28,649 bases of DNA. It comes from Acidobacteriaceae bacterium (GTDB lineage: Bacteria; Acidobacteriota; Terriglobia; Terriglobales; Acidobacteriaceae). The number at the start of each line of letters is the position of its first letter. The first letter of the stretch is position 1. Shown here piece by piece: positions 15,517 through 23,156 of this stretch. The translations under genes were made by a program, and so were the position numbers. A model generated the notes under the pieces. That model was not told the origin of the DNA. It ran no database searches and saw nothing but the letters and a program-made list of their open reading frames with translations. The stretch is from contig JARLFX010000235.1 in assembly GCA_031296355.1 (NCBI GenBank), positions 1-28,649 of the forward strand. Direction: 5' to 3'.

Positions 15517-16998
15517 CTACATCACCTCCGTGCGCACCGCATGAGCCATGGCCATCGCCATCACGCAATCGTCATGCTCGCCGCTCGCCGCCTCTGCCCG
15601 TCCACTCTTCATTCGCACAAACGTCCTGCACTCCGCCAGCAGCCGCCTGCTCTGGAAGAGCTCCGGCCTCTCCACCAGCAGCGCGCCAAACTCCGCCAGC
15701 ATCGCCGGCCGCGTCACCGCCGTCGTCAGCCAACCCGCCTGCCCGCCCTGCTCATACAGATTCCGGTAGTGCTCCACCCCATCCAGATACGCAATCACGC
15801 CGGCGCCATGATTATTCCGTTCCACCACCACCAGCGCATCGTTGTACTGCCTCGCCAGCTTCGCCACCTCCCGCGCCAGCTCACGAGTCCCCAGCCTCCC
15901 GCGCAACTCCGCGCACTGCACGCCAGTCGTCAGCTCGATCACCTGCGCCGCCGCATAATCGCCTTCACTTCCGCCACCCGCCGTATCCACCGCGACTAAA
16001 TATTTCTTTCCCGCCAGCGCTGGCAGCCACGTCAACGTCTTTCCTGGCCCTTGTTCTCCGACCTCTCGCATCCGCGCATCAATCGTCTCCACATCAAACA
16101 CGCACTCGCCGCTCTGCCGGAAGCACCGTTCCGCATCCTCCGCATACTCCTGCGCCGCCAGCCCGCGATGGCTCGCCTCCACCCCGCGGCGAAACGCGAT
16201 CTGCTCCAGCGTCAGATCATGCGCCCGCATCAGCGCCCGCTCATCGTCCCGCAGCGAATCCGTCTCCACCGCTCGCGACCTGTACGCCTCCTCCATCCAC
16301 CACGGCATAAAGTGCCGCGCCGTCCCCGTCTCCTCCGCCCGCCGCCACTCGTCGTAGAAACATCCCCACGCTCCATTCGGCGTCGACTCCAGCACGCACT
16401 CGCCCCCTGGCACCAGCGCCGCGCGCAGTCCCGCCAGCGTCGCCGCCGCATCCTCCGGCCACCGAGCCACCTCGCTGCAGTGCAGATTCTGGATCGTCAG
16501 CCCACGCCCCGCATTCCCATCGCCCGCACTCACCACGCGAAACTCGCTGTCCATCTCCGGAAACACCATCTGTCCCGCATTCGCCCGCGAACGCCGCGCC
16601 GGCCCTTCGCGCATCGCCTCCGGCAGGTTCACCCAGAACCGCTGCACCGTCCTGAAGATCGCCTCCGCCGCCTCCCGCGTATGCGCCACCTGCACCGTCA
16701 TCGTCCCCGGTACCAGCATCGTCTTCAAAAAAAATCGCGCACTCACCCACGTGCTCACGCCCATCTGCCGCGCCTTCAGCACAATATTGTGTTGCGCCCT
16801 CTGCTCTTCAAACATCCTCTGCGCCGCATTCGCCCGCAGAGGCCTCAGGTTTCCATTCCGCGTCCGCACCAGCAGCAGCGTCTCCGCCACAAACTCCAGC
16901 ACGCTGTCGCCATGCAGCAGAGCCGGCCGCGTATCCAGCATCCGCCCCAGCTCCGCCAACTCACCGGCGTCTCCCTCCAGCATTCGCTCTGTAAACAC
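15517..16998 (-). CDS. Phage terminase large subunit
   Basis: 493 residues. The packaging motor cuts and pumps DNA through the portal. ATPase motifs: adenine-binding/Walker A-like LKARQMGVST (74-83), Walker B with catalytic Glu176 in LHCSEVARW, and coupling motif ESTPNG (204-209). RNase H-like nuclease motifs: LVAVDTAGGGSEGD with Asp338 and Asp347, VVVERNNHGAG with Glu393, and GEHDD with Asp476/477. All catalytic acidic residues are present, so the enzyme looks functional. GTG at 16998 is used as start; an ATG five codons later (16983) is equally possible. It follows a terminator at 17031-17066, so it begins its own transcript segment. Confidence 0.93.
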   Translation of the reverse strand: MFTERMLEGDAGELAELGRMLDTRPALLHGDSVLEFVAETLLLVRTRNGNLRPLRANAAQRMFEEQRAQHNIVLKARQMGVSTWVSARFFLKTMLVPGTMTVQVAHTREAAEAIFRTVQRFWVNLPEAMREGPARRSRANAGQMVFPEMDSEFRVVSAGDGNAGRGLTIQNLHCSEVARWPEDAAATLAGLRAALVPGGECVLESTPNGAWGCFYDEWRRAEETGTARHFMPWWMEEAYRSRAVETDSLRDDERALMRAHDLTLEQIAFRRGVEASHRGLAAQEYAEDAERCFRQSGECVFDVETIDARMREVGEQGPGKTLTWLPALAGKKYLVAVDTAGGGSEGDYAAAQVIELTTGVQCAELRGRLGTRELAREVAKLARQYNDALVVVERNNHGAGVIAYLDGVEHYRNLYEQGGQAGWLTTAVTRPAMLAEFGALLVERPELFQSRRLLAECRTFVRMKSGRAEAASGEHDDCVMAMAMAHAVRTEVM

Positions 16999-17030
16999 TC
17001 ACTCACCCAATCCCTGTTCGTCCCAAAAGA

Positions 17031-17066
17031 AATGGGGCCCGGCATCCTCGCCCGGCCCCACCCCGT
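17031..17066 (-). terminator. GC-rich hairpin terminator between fibre gene and terL
   Basis: A GGGGCC...GGCCCC stem with one internal mismatch (inner GGC/GCC) is followed on the minus strand by ATTTCTTTT. On the plus strand it is followed by a weaker TTTTGTTTG. It should end read-through from the fibre-like gene. Confidence 0.7.
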
Positions 17067-17119
17067 TTTGTTTGTCATCTCGCCTGGCGGCCAGGTCAGA
17101 AGTTCACTGCCTATACTCT

Positions 17120-17260
17120 GTCATTCTGAGCGTAGCGAAGAATCTGCTTCTGGCCCTTGCCGTTGCGTTCTTTTGTCATTCCGAAGCGCAGCGCGAAGAA
17201 TCTGCTTCTCTCTTTTTGCTTTTGTTTGTCATCCCGAGCGAAGCCGAGGGACCTGCTTCT
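17120..17260 (+). repeat. Three successive module A repeats
   Basis: Copies start at 17120 (TTCT/AGAA stem), 17175 (GTCATTCCGAAGCG variant) and 17228 (TCCC/GGGA stem), separated by short pyrimidine-rich spacers. With the terminator they account for the 318-base gap 16999-17316. Confidence 0.8.
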
Positions 17261-17316
17261 CTCCACCCACGCTGCTCAAAGACAACCCATACCGCACGAG
17301 GCCCTACTCCCTGCCT

Positions 17317-20091
17317 CTAGAAACTGCTCAGCGCCGCCCTCTTGATCGTGTTCTTCGCCACGCACACATAGATAAAGTTAGCGTCCGTCCACATCTGCCC
17401 CGCTGTACACGCGTCCGATGAACTCGCCGGCGTTGCTTGCACCGTCGCCAGGCTCGTGAACGTCTTCGCTCCCGTCACCGTCTGCGCTGTATTCAGCAAA
17501 TCCACGTTGCCCGAGAGTCTCGCATCAGCCAGCGTTCCTGAACCAATATCGCTCGCTGAACCCGTCCGTCCCACGGTTGCTACCTGTCCATAAGCCACCG
17601 CATCGGTGCTCACCGTTCCATTCGCAACGTTGGTAATCTTCGCGCTGCTCATGTCCACTGTTCCTGTCCCCAGTGGCTTCAGGTAGATGGTTATATCACT
17701 CGCGCCATGTGTGGTTATCGCGTCGATATTTGACGCGCCAAAACCACCGTATAGATGCAGACCGCTATTCCCAAATGTTTCCGTTCCTGTCGTGAAGTCG
17801 GAAGGCACATCTAACCCTGGCATCGAGAATCTGTTGCCGGTAGGGCTGAATTGGAAACACCCTGTCCCAAGATCATCCTTGAAGATGCAGTAAGGGGTGG
17901 TTGGATTATTGTTATCAAGACCTACTGAAATCACCGCCTCAGTCGGCCTCTCCCTTAGTTTGAAATAATCCACATAGCTGGCCCCTACAACACTCGCCTG
18001 GGTATACAGCCAATACGGTGCGGTTTTTCCTGTGTAATTTGTAGTTGCTATAACCGCCTGCTGGGGAGTCGTCCCTTCGTCTCCCAGAAATAACCCAGAC
18101 CCCTGCTCTGCATTCGTGGACTGCCCATAATAAGCAGTGATCGCGCTCTGAATGTACTCGCTTGTGGGTGCGCCGACCACGGCATCTCCGGCTGCAAAAT
18201 TGATGCTGTTGGCTGCAAGCTGGGCTACGCCGATCTGCCCCAAATTTGTACCTGTAATAAACGCCATGGGGTATAGCGTGATGCTCCCAGCGGTAATCAC
18301 GTTTGAGTTCTGTACAGCCCCGCCTGCGCAATCACCCCACTTGCAATTTGCATAATAGAGTTTGGTGGTAGAGGTCGCTCCGAGCACCTGATACGCCACG
18401 GGCCATGTGGACAAGGTTCCAGTTTGGATGAGTGCCTGTCCCCCCGGTCCTCCCTGCATCACCAGCGCCGGATTTGTATTTCCGTTTGCGTTGTCCCACG
18501 CGTACCGCGTCTGAAACGTAATAGCCTGTACACCGCCAGACGATGCGGGCGCGGCAGTAATCACCGCCTCTTCCTGAAACGGCCCTGCAAGGTAAATGTG
18601 CGATGAAGTATTGAAATCCCCGGAGCCTGCCCCCAGCGTCACATTGCAAGTCGTCGTGGCGACAGATTGCCCATTCCCATTGCCAGTGCAGCTTGCGGGC
18701 TGTATGTTTCCCCACGCCGTCGATGGCGTAACCGTAGCTCCTGAGAGCGTGTAGTATCTCCCATTCAACACAGTGTCATAACCAGCCGTGGCTATGGTCG
18801 CAGTCACTCCCGCAGTGTGGGTGTCCAGCAGCATTCCGCCAACGGCAAAGTAGTTGCCGCTGTAAGCGGTATTGCATGTTCCCGTGCAGGTTGGGCTGCC
18901 AACCGTAATCATGGAGCTGCCAGCAGAAGCTCCAGCAGTTACTGCCCCTCCCACGAAACCACGCTGAAACGTGTGGATGTAATAACCGTTCACGCTCTCA
19001 TCTGAGCCGGCAACACTGCCCCCAAACGCCGTGAGATACAGATCGCTGACGATGGTATCTCCGATAGCAGTTTTGTCGAACGTGCCTTCCAGCAGCGATG
19101 CGATTCCGGCCTGATTGTTGACTGCCGTGTAGTGGTGCATCGCACCCACCGTCCAGAGTTGAGCCGACGTTCCACTCGTGCCGAGGTCATACGACGGCCC
19201 AGACCAATGCGCATAGTCTTCAAGTGCGGCATGTCTCTGTGTATCGGTAAATAGGGAACTTGAATTCTGAGCAGGATAGTACCCCGTGACACCAGAGCGC
19301 ACGCCAGGATTGGTAAACGTATCTCTCTGTGACCCCAGCCTGTAATCGATTAAGTGTGATTTGTCAGGATACGATGTCAGCCCTGAATCAGCCGCGCCAT
19401 ATATCGGTTCCGCCATCACCGTCTGGCCCGCTGTCGTGCCAAACGCATTCGCAATGCCGTTATTTCCGCCGCCCGTCTGGAACAGGCTCGCATACTTGAA
19501 GCCGTTCAGCGCATTGATGAACTGGTACGTCTGCGTCCCGCTCACCACCGGCTGCGTCACCGTCTGCGCTCCCGTCGGCGCTGCCTGCACAAACGCATTC
19601 GTATCGATTGCCGCGCTCGCTGGTGTCTGGTTTGTTTTCAACGCCTGTGCGATCGCCCGGTCCACATACGTCTTGCTCACCGTCTGCATTGCCACAGAGA
19701 GCGGCATCACCGTGCTCCGTATAGCCGCCAGCGTCACCGCCGTGCTCGCCGCCGGCACCACCCAGTTCTCCCTCGTCACCGTGCCGTCGCTCAGGTGATA
19801 CTGCACCGTGTAGTAGCTTCCAATCGGATCAGAATCGGTGTTCGGCGTCAGTGCCACGCTCAGGCTGCCCTTGCTGCCCAGCGTCACTGCAGTGCTTCCG
19901 CCCGCCACCGCCGTTCCATCCATCGCAGTGAACGCAGGCCAGCTGATCAGCACCGTTCCCTGCGCCGGGCGTCCATCCGCTCCATACACCGTATCGCTCA
20001 CCGTCGTTGCCGCCACCTGCGCCACCGCCGCGCAGCACAGCATCAGCCACGCACACACCAGCGTCCCACCCCATCGCATCTTTGTCATCAT
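17317..20091 (-). CDS. Exported fibre-like protein encoded in the phage module
   Basis: 924 residues from the ATG at 20091, where GGAGG lies six bases upstream; the open frame begins further out without a ribosome site. The N-terminus MMTKMRWGGTLVCAWLML then CCAAVAQ is a good Sec signal peptide with cleavage near AVA/QV. Next comes a beta-sandwich-like domain (about 30-125: VYGADGRPAQGTVLISWPAF, GSYYTVQYHLSDGTVTRENW), then long Gly/Thr/Asn-rich beta sequence. The fibre-like C-terminus has TITNVANGT...DAVAYGQVAT and TLADARLSGNVDLL repeats as in tail fibres. The central part (about 17690-19400) is visibly less GC-rich than both ends, suggesting exchange of the binding region. A signal peptide on a virion-type fibre is unusual. 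It may be a surface adhesin rather than a virion part. Confidence 0.75.
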   Translation of the reverse strand: MMTKMRWGGTLVCAWLMLCCAAVAQVAATTVSDTVYGADGRPAQGTVLISWPAFTAMDGTAVAGGSTAVTLGSKGSLSVALTPNTDSDPIGSYYTVQYHLSDGTVTRENWVVPAASTAVTLAAIRSTVMPLSVAMQTVSKTYVDRAIAQALKTNQTPASAAIDTNAFVQAAPTGAQTVTQPVVSGTQTYQFINALNGFKYASLFQTGGGNNGIANAFGTTAGQTVMAEPIYGAADSGLTSYPDKSHLIDYRLGSQRDTFTNPGVRSGVTGYYPAQNSSSLFTDTQRHAALEDYAHWSGPSYDLGTSGTSAQLWTVGAMHHYTAVNNQAGIASLLEGTFDKTAIGDTIVSDLYLTAFGGSVAGSDESVNGYYIHTFQRGFVGGAVTAGASAGSSMITVGSPTCTGTCNTAYSGNYFAVGGMLLDTHTAGVTATIATAGYDTVLNGRYYTLSGATVTPSTAWGNIQPASCTGNGNGQSVATTTCNVTLGAGSGDFNTSSHIYLAGPFQEEAVITAAPASSGGVQAITFQTRYAWDNANGNTNPALVMQGGPGGQALIQTGTLSTWPVAYQVLGATSTTKLYYANCKWGDCAGGAVQNSNVITAGSITLYPMAFITGTNLGQIGVAQLAANSINFAAGDAVVGAPTSEYIQSAITAYYGQSTNAEQGSGLFLGDEGTTPQQAVIATTNYTGKTAPYWLYTQASVVGASYVDYFKLRERPTEAVISVGLDNNNPTTPYCIFKDDLGTGCFQFSPTGNRFSMPGLDVPSDFTTGTETFGNSGLHLYGGFGASNIDAITTHGASDITIYLKPLGTGTVDMSSAKITNVANGTVSTDAVAYGQVATVGRTGSASDIGSGTLADARLSGNVDLLNTAQTVTGAKTFTSLATVQATPASSSDACTAGQMWTDANFIYVCVAKNTIKRAALSSF

Positions 20092-20210
20092 CTCCCGCCT
20101 CCCTCTCCAGCTCTTCACTCCCACCCTCGCTCTACAATCTTTTCTATCCAGCCCAAAATCTTTTTCTACCCGGCCCACAATCTTTCTATGGGTCATCCAT
20201 TTTCATATTT

Positions 20211-20403
20211 GTCATCCTGAGCGTAGCGAAGGACCTGCTTCTCTCCACCCACATCGCTCAAGGAAAACCCATATTCTTAATACTTGTCATTCTGAGCGTA
20301 GCGAAGAATCTGCTTCTCGCTCCCACCGGGCAACAGCTCCATCCTTCTCCGCCACCAAATCTGTAGGTGTCATTCTGAGCGCGCACTTGCGCGAAGAATC
20401 CCG
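20211..20403 (+). repeat. Three module A repeats upstream of the fibre gene
   Basis: Copies start at 20211, 20285 and 20369. The third is the CGCGC...GCGCG extended form (GTCATTCTGAGCGCGCACTTGCGCGAAGAATCCCGA). The 439-base gap 20092-20530 otherwise holds only a GGGTGCTCCATCTTCGCCAC fragment of module G near 20459 and module C. Confidence 0.78.
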
Positions 20404-20503
20404 AGAATGTTCGCCTCCCCATGTCCCCCGAAAAGTTTCTAACCAAAAACCTCCAGGCCGGGTGCTCCATCTTCGCCACGGCATTCTGTCCCGCCGATAC
20501 TCC

Positions 20504-20570
20504 GGCTGCCCCATACATCGCGCACTTGTCTCATGCGATGTGTGGGACATCGTCGCGCAGCGGCGACGCC
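20504..20570 (+). repeat. Module C overlapping the 3' end of the candidate small terminase gene
   Basis: The CCCATACATCGCG...CGATGTGTGGG hairpin runs into the coding region of the minus-strand gene ending at 20531. It supplies that gene's last roughly 13 codons and its TGA stop. Confidence 0.75.
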
Positions 20571-21010
20571 CCCGCCGATTTCTCCCGTTTCACCCAGTGG
20601 CCCTTGTCGTCGCGCTCTCGCCTCCAACTGTCTTTTCGCTTCTCAGCAGCAGCGCCACCAACTGCAGCTTCTTCTCTCTCCGCACTCCCGCGCTCTTTCT
20701 CCATCAACTTCTTCAGCAGGATCGCCGCCGCCCCATCGCGCTTCTTCTGTGCAGGCTTGTCCGCGTCCTTGATGCCGCTCACTTCCACCAGCAGCTTCAT
20801 ATGGTTGTAACTGCCCTTCTTGGCCTGCTCTACCAGCTTGTTCACAATGCCGACCCACTCTTCCGAAGTCTTCTTCCTGGCATACCCCTTCCACTTCGTC
20901 GCCTGCGGGATTGTCTCATTGGATGCCCCGTTTGTTTCCTCCGCAGCCTCCACCGGCTTCTGGCCCTTGCCGCCCGTCGCTCCCGTACTCTTCTTTTTTT
21001 TCACGGCCAT
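20531..21010 (-). CDS. Small basic phage protein, candidate terminase small subunit
   Basis: 159 residues from ATG 21010, with GGAAGGAACACG as leader; upstream in-frame codons lie within a terminator hairpin. The N-terminus is lysine-rich (MAVKKKKSTGATGGKG). The middle carries a helical segment EEWVGIVNKLVEQAKKGSYN then HMKLLVEVSGI, which resembles the short helical cores of small terminase/DNA-recognition proteins. The C-terminal half is highly charged. The final residues (SPLRDDVPHIA) are encoded by a dispersed module C repeat, so the original end of the protein has been replaced. It lies two genes before terL, with the fibre gene between. Function is inferred from position and composition; no family is certain. 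Confidence 0.6.
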   Translation of the reverse strand: MAVKKKKSTGATGGKGQKPVEAAEETNGASNETIPQATKWKGYARKKTSEEWVGIVNKLVEQAKKGSYNHMKLLVEVSGIKDADKPAQKKRDGAAAILLKKLMEKERGSAEREEAAVGGAAAEKRKDSWRRERDDKGHWVKREKSAGASPLRDDVPHIA

Positions 21011-21023
21011 CGTGTTCCTTCCA

Positions 21024-21067
21024 AAAAGAAAGCGGGAGAGCGCATCGCGCGCCTCCCGCTTTCTTTT
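21024..21067 (-). terminator. Long-stem terminator between the sigma-like and small-terminase-candidate genes
   Basis: A perfect 15-bp stem AAAAGAAAGCGGGAG/CTCCCGCTTTCTTTT is extended by GC-rich inner pairs. The A/T ends of the stem supply a U-run in either direction. It divides regulator genes from structural genes. Confidence 0.85.
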
Positions 21068-21141
21068 CACTGCCTATTCAGGATAACAAGTTCAGTTACC
21101 CAACTACGCCACGTTTTAAACAATTATTTTCACCAGTAAAA

Positions 21142-21687
21142 TCAACCCTTTTCGCTCATTACTCCCTTCTTGGGGGCTTGACACGTTTTGCGCCCAGCAT
21201 CCGGCTCCAGCATCTTCGCCTCCAGAAAGATGGCCGTCAGCTTGTCCAGCGCGTCGCCATACTGCCGCACCACGCTCCGCAGGCTCATGCCCAGCATCTC
21301 CGCCGTCTCGTTCTGCGAATACTCCTGCAGCCCGATCCGCGCCACCAGCTCCTGCGACTGCAGGTCCAGTTGCTTCAGGCACTTCTCCACGTCGTACACA
21401 AAGATCACCACGTCTTCGAAGCTTCGCACCCGGTAGCTCGTCACCCGCCCGCGAAACATCTCCTGGCCCAGCAGCGAAGGCACCCGTCCCGCCTCCATCG
21501 AGAACCGCACATACCGCCGCAGCATCCCCTCCGTGTACTTCCGGTAGAACGCCAGCTCCGGCTTCACCGCAGCCGGCGGCTCTTCCATCACCGCATACCC
21601 GGCCTGCATCGTTCGCTGGTGTACTCCCCAGTGCTCATGGCTCGTGCGCTGCGCCGCCCATACCATCGGCAACACCGCCGCGCTCAT
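21142..21687 (-). CDS. Sigma-70 region 4-like phage transcription regulator
   Basis: 181 residues, starting in an ATGA overlap with the preceding zinc-ribbon gene. Residues about 110-165 carry a helix-turn-helix like sigma region 4: KCLKQLDLQSQELVARIGLQ, then EYSQNETAEMLGMSLRSVVR, then YGDALDKLTAIFL. The N-terminal part (YRKYTEGMLRRYVRFSMEAG) is helical and has no sigma region 2 motif I can recognise. Small proteins of this build often drive late gene expression in phages (ArpU-like and related). It lies at the head of the module, before the structural genes. DNA-binding role is well supported; its target promoters are not identified here. Confidence 0.72.
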   Translation of the reverse strand: MSAAVLPMVWAAQRTSHEHWGVHQRTMQAGYAVMEEPPAAVKPELAFYRKYTEGMLRRYVRFSMEAGRVPSLLGQEMFRGRVTSYRVRSFEDVVIFVYDVEKCLKQLDLQSQELVARIGLQEYSQNETAEMLGMSLRSVVRQYGDALDKLTAIFLEAKMLEPDAGRKTCQAPKKGVMSEKG

Positions 21688-21911
21688 TGCGCACCGCCCA
21701 TCTGGCTTAGCTGCGGCGTCAATCCGAACCGGGGCATCGCAATGCCCTCCAGCCGTTTCCGCACTCCAGCCTCACGCTTCACTCGCGGAGCAGGGAACGC
21801 CGCCAGTGTCACGCTACAGTGCCGGCAGTAAACGCCGGGCTCTTTTTCGTTGCGGACCCAGAGTCCACCGCAACCCTCGCATACCTTCAGATCCATCTTC
21901 ACTTGCTTCAT
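21684..21911 (-). CDS. Small zinc-ribbon protein
   Basis: 75 residues. Two CxxC knuckles are present, CEGC (Cys11, Cys14) and CRHC (Cys29, Cys32), with a basic tail (APRVKREAGVRKRLEG). This is a minimal zinc ribbon likely to bind nucleic acid or another protein. Its ATG overlaps the TGA of a short upstream reading frame, and its own TGA overlaps the ATG of the sigma-like gene, giving tight translational coupling. An internal ATG at 21896 is an alternative start. It is first in the module's transcription order. Specific function unknown. Confidence 0.68.
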   Translation of the reverse strand: MKQVKMDLKVCEGCGGLWVRNEKEPGVYCRHCSVTLAAFPAPRVKREAGVRKRLEGIAMPRFGLTPQLSQMGGAQ

Positions 21912-22015
21912 GCGTTTCTTGCTTTCCTTGGGCGAAATTCGTTCATCGCCTCATGGTCTGCACTCTTCTCGCAGAAAAGTTGCAGGTTGCTGAAGCTTCC
22001 GCTGGGGGGTAAGCT
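21908..22015 (-). pseudogene. Possible HNH endonuclease remnant
   Basis: A 35-codon open stretch reads SGSFSNLQLFCEK then SADHEAMNEF, resembling the C-terminal 'GGS..NLQLLC..C' end of HNH nucleases. It is cut off upstream by a TAG at 22016-22018 and lacks the second Cys and the His-Asn part. Its TGA overlaps the zinc-ribbon ATG. The match is short and could be chance. Confidence 0.3.
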
Positions 22016-22277
22016 CTATCGGCCTCTCCTTTCGAGCGGAATCTTCCTGCGTTCTGTGTCCAAAAGTTGGGAGAATCATGCTTCACCGGCACGCCGGCCC
22101 TGTTGCAACGTGCATTCGTTCGCGAGCTCCTTCCGGGGAACACCGTTGGATTTTTGCTATCGGGGAAGACACCGAGATATAACGGCTCTTCAGCTTTCAG
22201 ACAAGGCTTTTCTGTCATGATTTGCGAATAGTCGAAATTGCTGCCAAATGTCGGTAGATGATACTTCTCTAAGCTAT

Positions 22278-22303
22278 TCAGCAGGTAAAACTTACTTAGC
22301 TGA
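22278..22303. promoter_or_regulatory. Operator-like inverted repeat
   Basis: TCAGC-AGGTAA is mirrored as TTACTTA-GCTGA around AAC, with one extra base on the right arm. Related GCTATTCAGC and GCTGATTGCTATAG arms extend the dyad outward (22269-22313). It lies immediately upstream of the -10 of the XRE-HTH gene, as expected for autoregulation or control of the divergent phage operon. Confidence 0.45.
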
Positions 22304-22307
22304 TTGC

Positions 22308-22313
22308 TATAGT
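22308..22313 (+). promoter_or_regulatory. -10 element of the XRE/S24-like regulator gene
   Basis: TATAGT lies 22 bases before the ATG at 22336; the expected leader is about 16 bases. No good -35 is visible (GTAAAA at 17 bp), which would fit an activated or operator-dominated promoter. Confidence 0.4.
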
Positions 22314-22335
22314 TGGTGGGCTTGTACGCACACAC

Positions 22336-23043
22336 ATGAACTTCCGGGATCTGCACGAACATCTTCGCCTTGAACTCCTCCGCCGCATCGAGCGCGGAGT
22401 CCTCACCGGATCATTACTTGCGCGCCAGACCGGGTTCCGTCAGGCCCACATCTCCAACGTCCTCAACCGCCGCCGCCTCTTCTCCCTCGAAGGCCTTGAC
22501 CGCATCCTCGCCGCGCAGAATATCTCCATCGAGCAGATCGTCCCCTTTGAACACCCCCTCGATAGCCGTCTTCCTTCCCGCGCCGCGGAAACCTCCCTCA
22601 TCCCCATCGCTTCGCCCTCCGAAGTTCTGCATCGTCCCACCGTCCAGCACGATGGCGCCCACAGCCTTCGCCTGCCCACCGCCTGTCTCCGCGACAACCG
22701 TTCCCGTCCCGCACCTCAGCGCGTCCACTGGCAGCGCTACGTCGCCGTCACGCTTGACCGCGAACAGGCCGAACCCATGCACCCTCTGCTCACCATCGGC
22801 TCCGTTGTCGTCATTGACCGCCACTACACCTCGCTCGCCCACTACCACGCTCCTCACCCCACCCTCTACGCCGTCAACTACGGCGGCTCCCTCCTCTTCC
22901 GCTTCGTCTCCCTCGAAGATTGCCACCTCGTCCTCCGCCCTCTCAGCCTGGAGCACCCCGTCCGCCTCCTCCGCCTCGGCACGCATGCCCAGCCCGCCGA
23001 TTTCATCATGGGCCGCGCCTGCCTCCTCCTCACCGGCATCTAG
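22336..23043 (+). CDS. XRE-type HTH regulator with degenerate S24 (LexA/CI-like) domain
   Basis: 235 residues. The N-terminal HTH spans about 8-60 (LTGSLLARQTGFRQAHISNV then LNRRRLFSLEGLDRIL). A Pro/Arg-rich linker follows, then a LexA/CI-like C-terminal fold (about 135-235: EPMHPLLTIGSVVVIDRHY, LYAVNYGGSLLFRF). In self-cleaving S24 proteins a Ser stands just before the Met of the 'SMxP' motif and a Lys in the later strand. Here the Ser position is Pro (EPMHP) and the Lys strand reads LLFRFVS, so autocleavage is unlikely. The C-terminus may still dimerise. Divergent from the phage module, it is the obvious candidate repressor, though it could also be a host regulator. Confidence 0.75.
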   Translation: MNFRDLHEHLRLELLRRIERGVLTGSLLARQTGFRQAHISNVLNRRRLFSLEGLDRILAAQNISIEQIVPFEHPLDSRLPSRAAETSLIPIASPSEVLHRPTVQHDGAHSLRLPTACLRDNRSRPAPQRVHWQRYVAVTLDREQAEPMHPLLTIGSVVVIDRHYTSLAHYHAPHPTLYAVNYGGSLLFRFVSLEDCHLVLRPLSLEHPVRLLRLGTHAQPADFIMGRACLLLTGI

Positions 23044-23156
23044 TCAGCTGAAACAGCTATCCGTCAAAGCCGCAGAAGCCGGCATCACCCACACCGAATC
23101 ACTCGCTAACCGCACAGCTCCGCCCACTAACAACGTGTCGTTCCACTAAATAATTT

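Larger units (their letters stand above)
21912..22335. other. Divergent control region between phage module and repressor-like gene
   Basis: 424 bases without a confident gene. The half next to the regulator (about 22140-22335) is clearly more AT-rich than its surroundings. It holds the possible HNH remnant, the dyad at 22278-22303 and a -10 box at 22308-22313. No tRNA or attachment-like duplication was found here. Confidence 0.55.

Noticed and set aside
17072..17105. GTCATCTCGCCTGGCGGCCAGGTC as another module A copy
   Set aside because: Only the first six bases match; the hairpin CTGGCGGCCAG is unrelated.
16051..17421. 456-codon plus-strand frame
   Set aside because: Antisense to terL, whose catalytic motifs are unmistakable. 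Composition is Arg/His/Pro shadow type.
21943..22362. 139-codon minus-strand frame upstream of the zinc-ribbon gene
   Set aside because: It starts inside the divergent regulator gene, spans the dyad and promoter, and shows no family pattern. Kept only as part of the HNH-remnant discussion, in a different frame.
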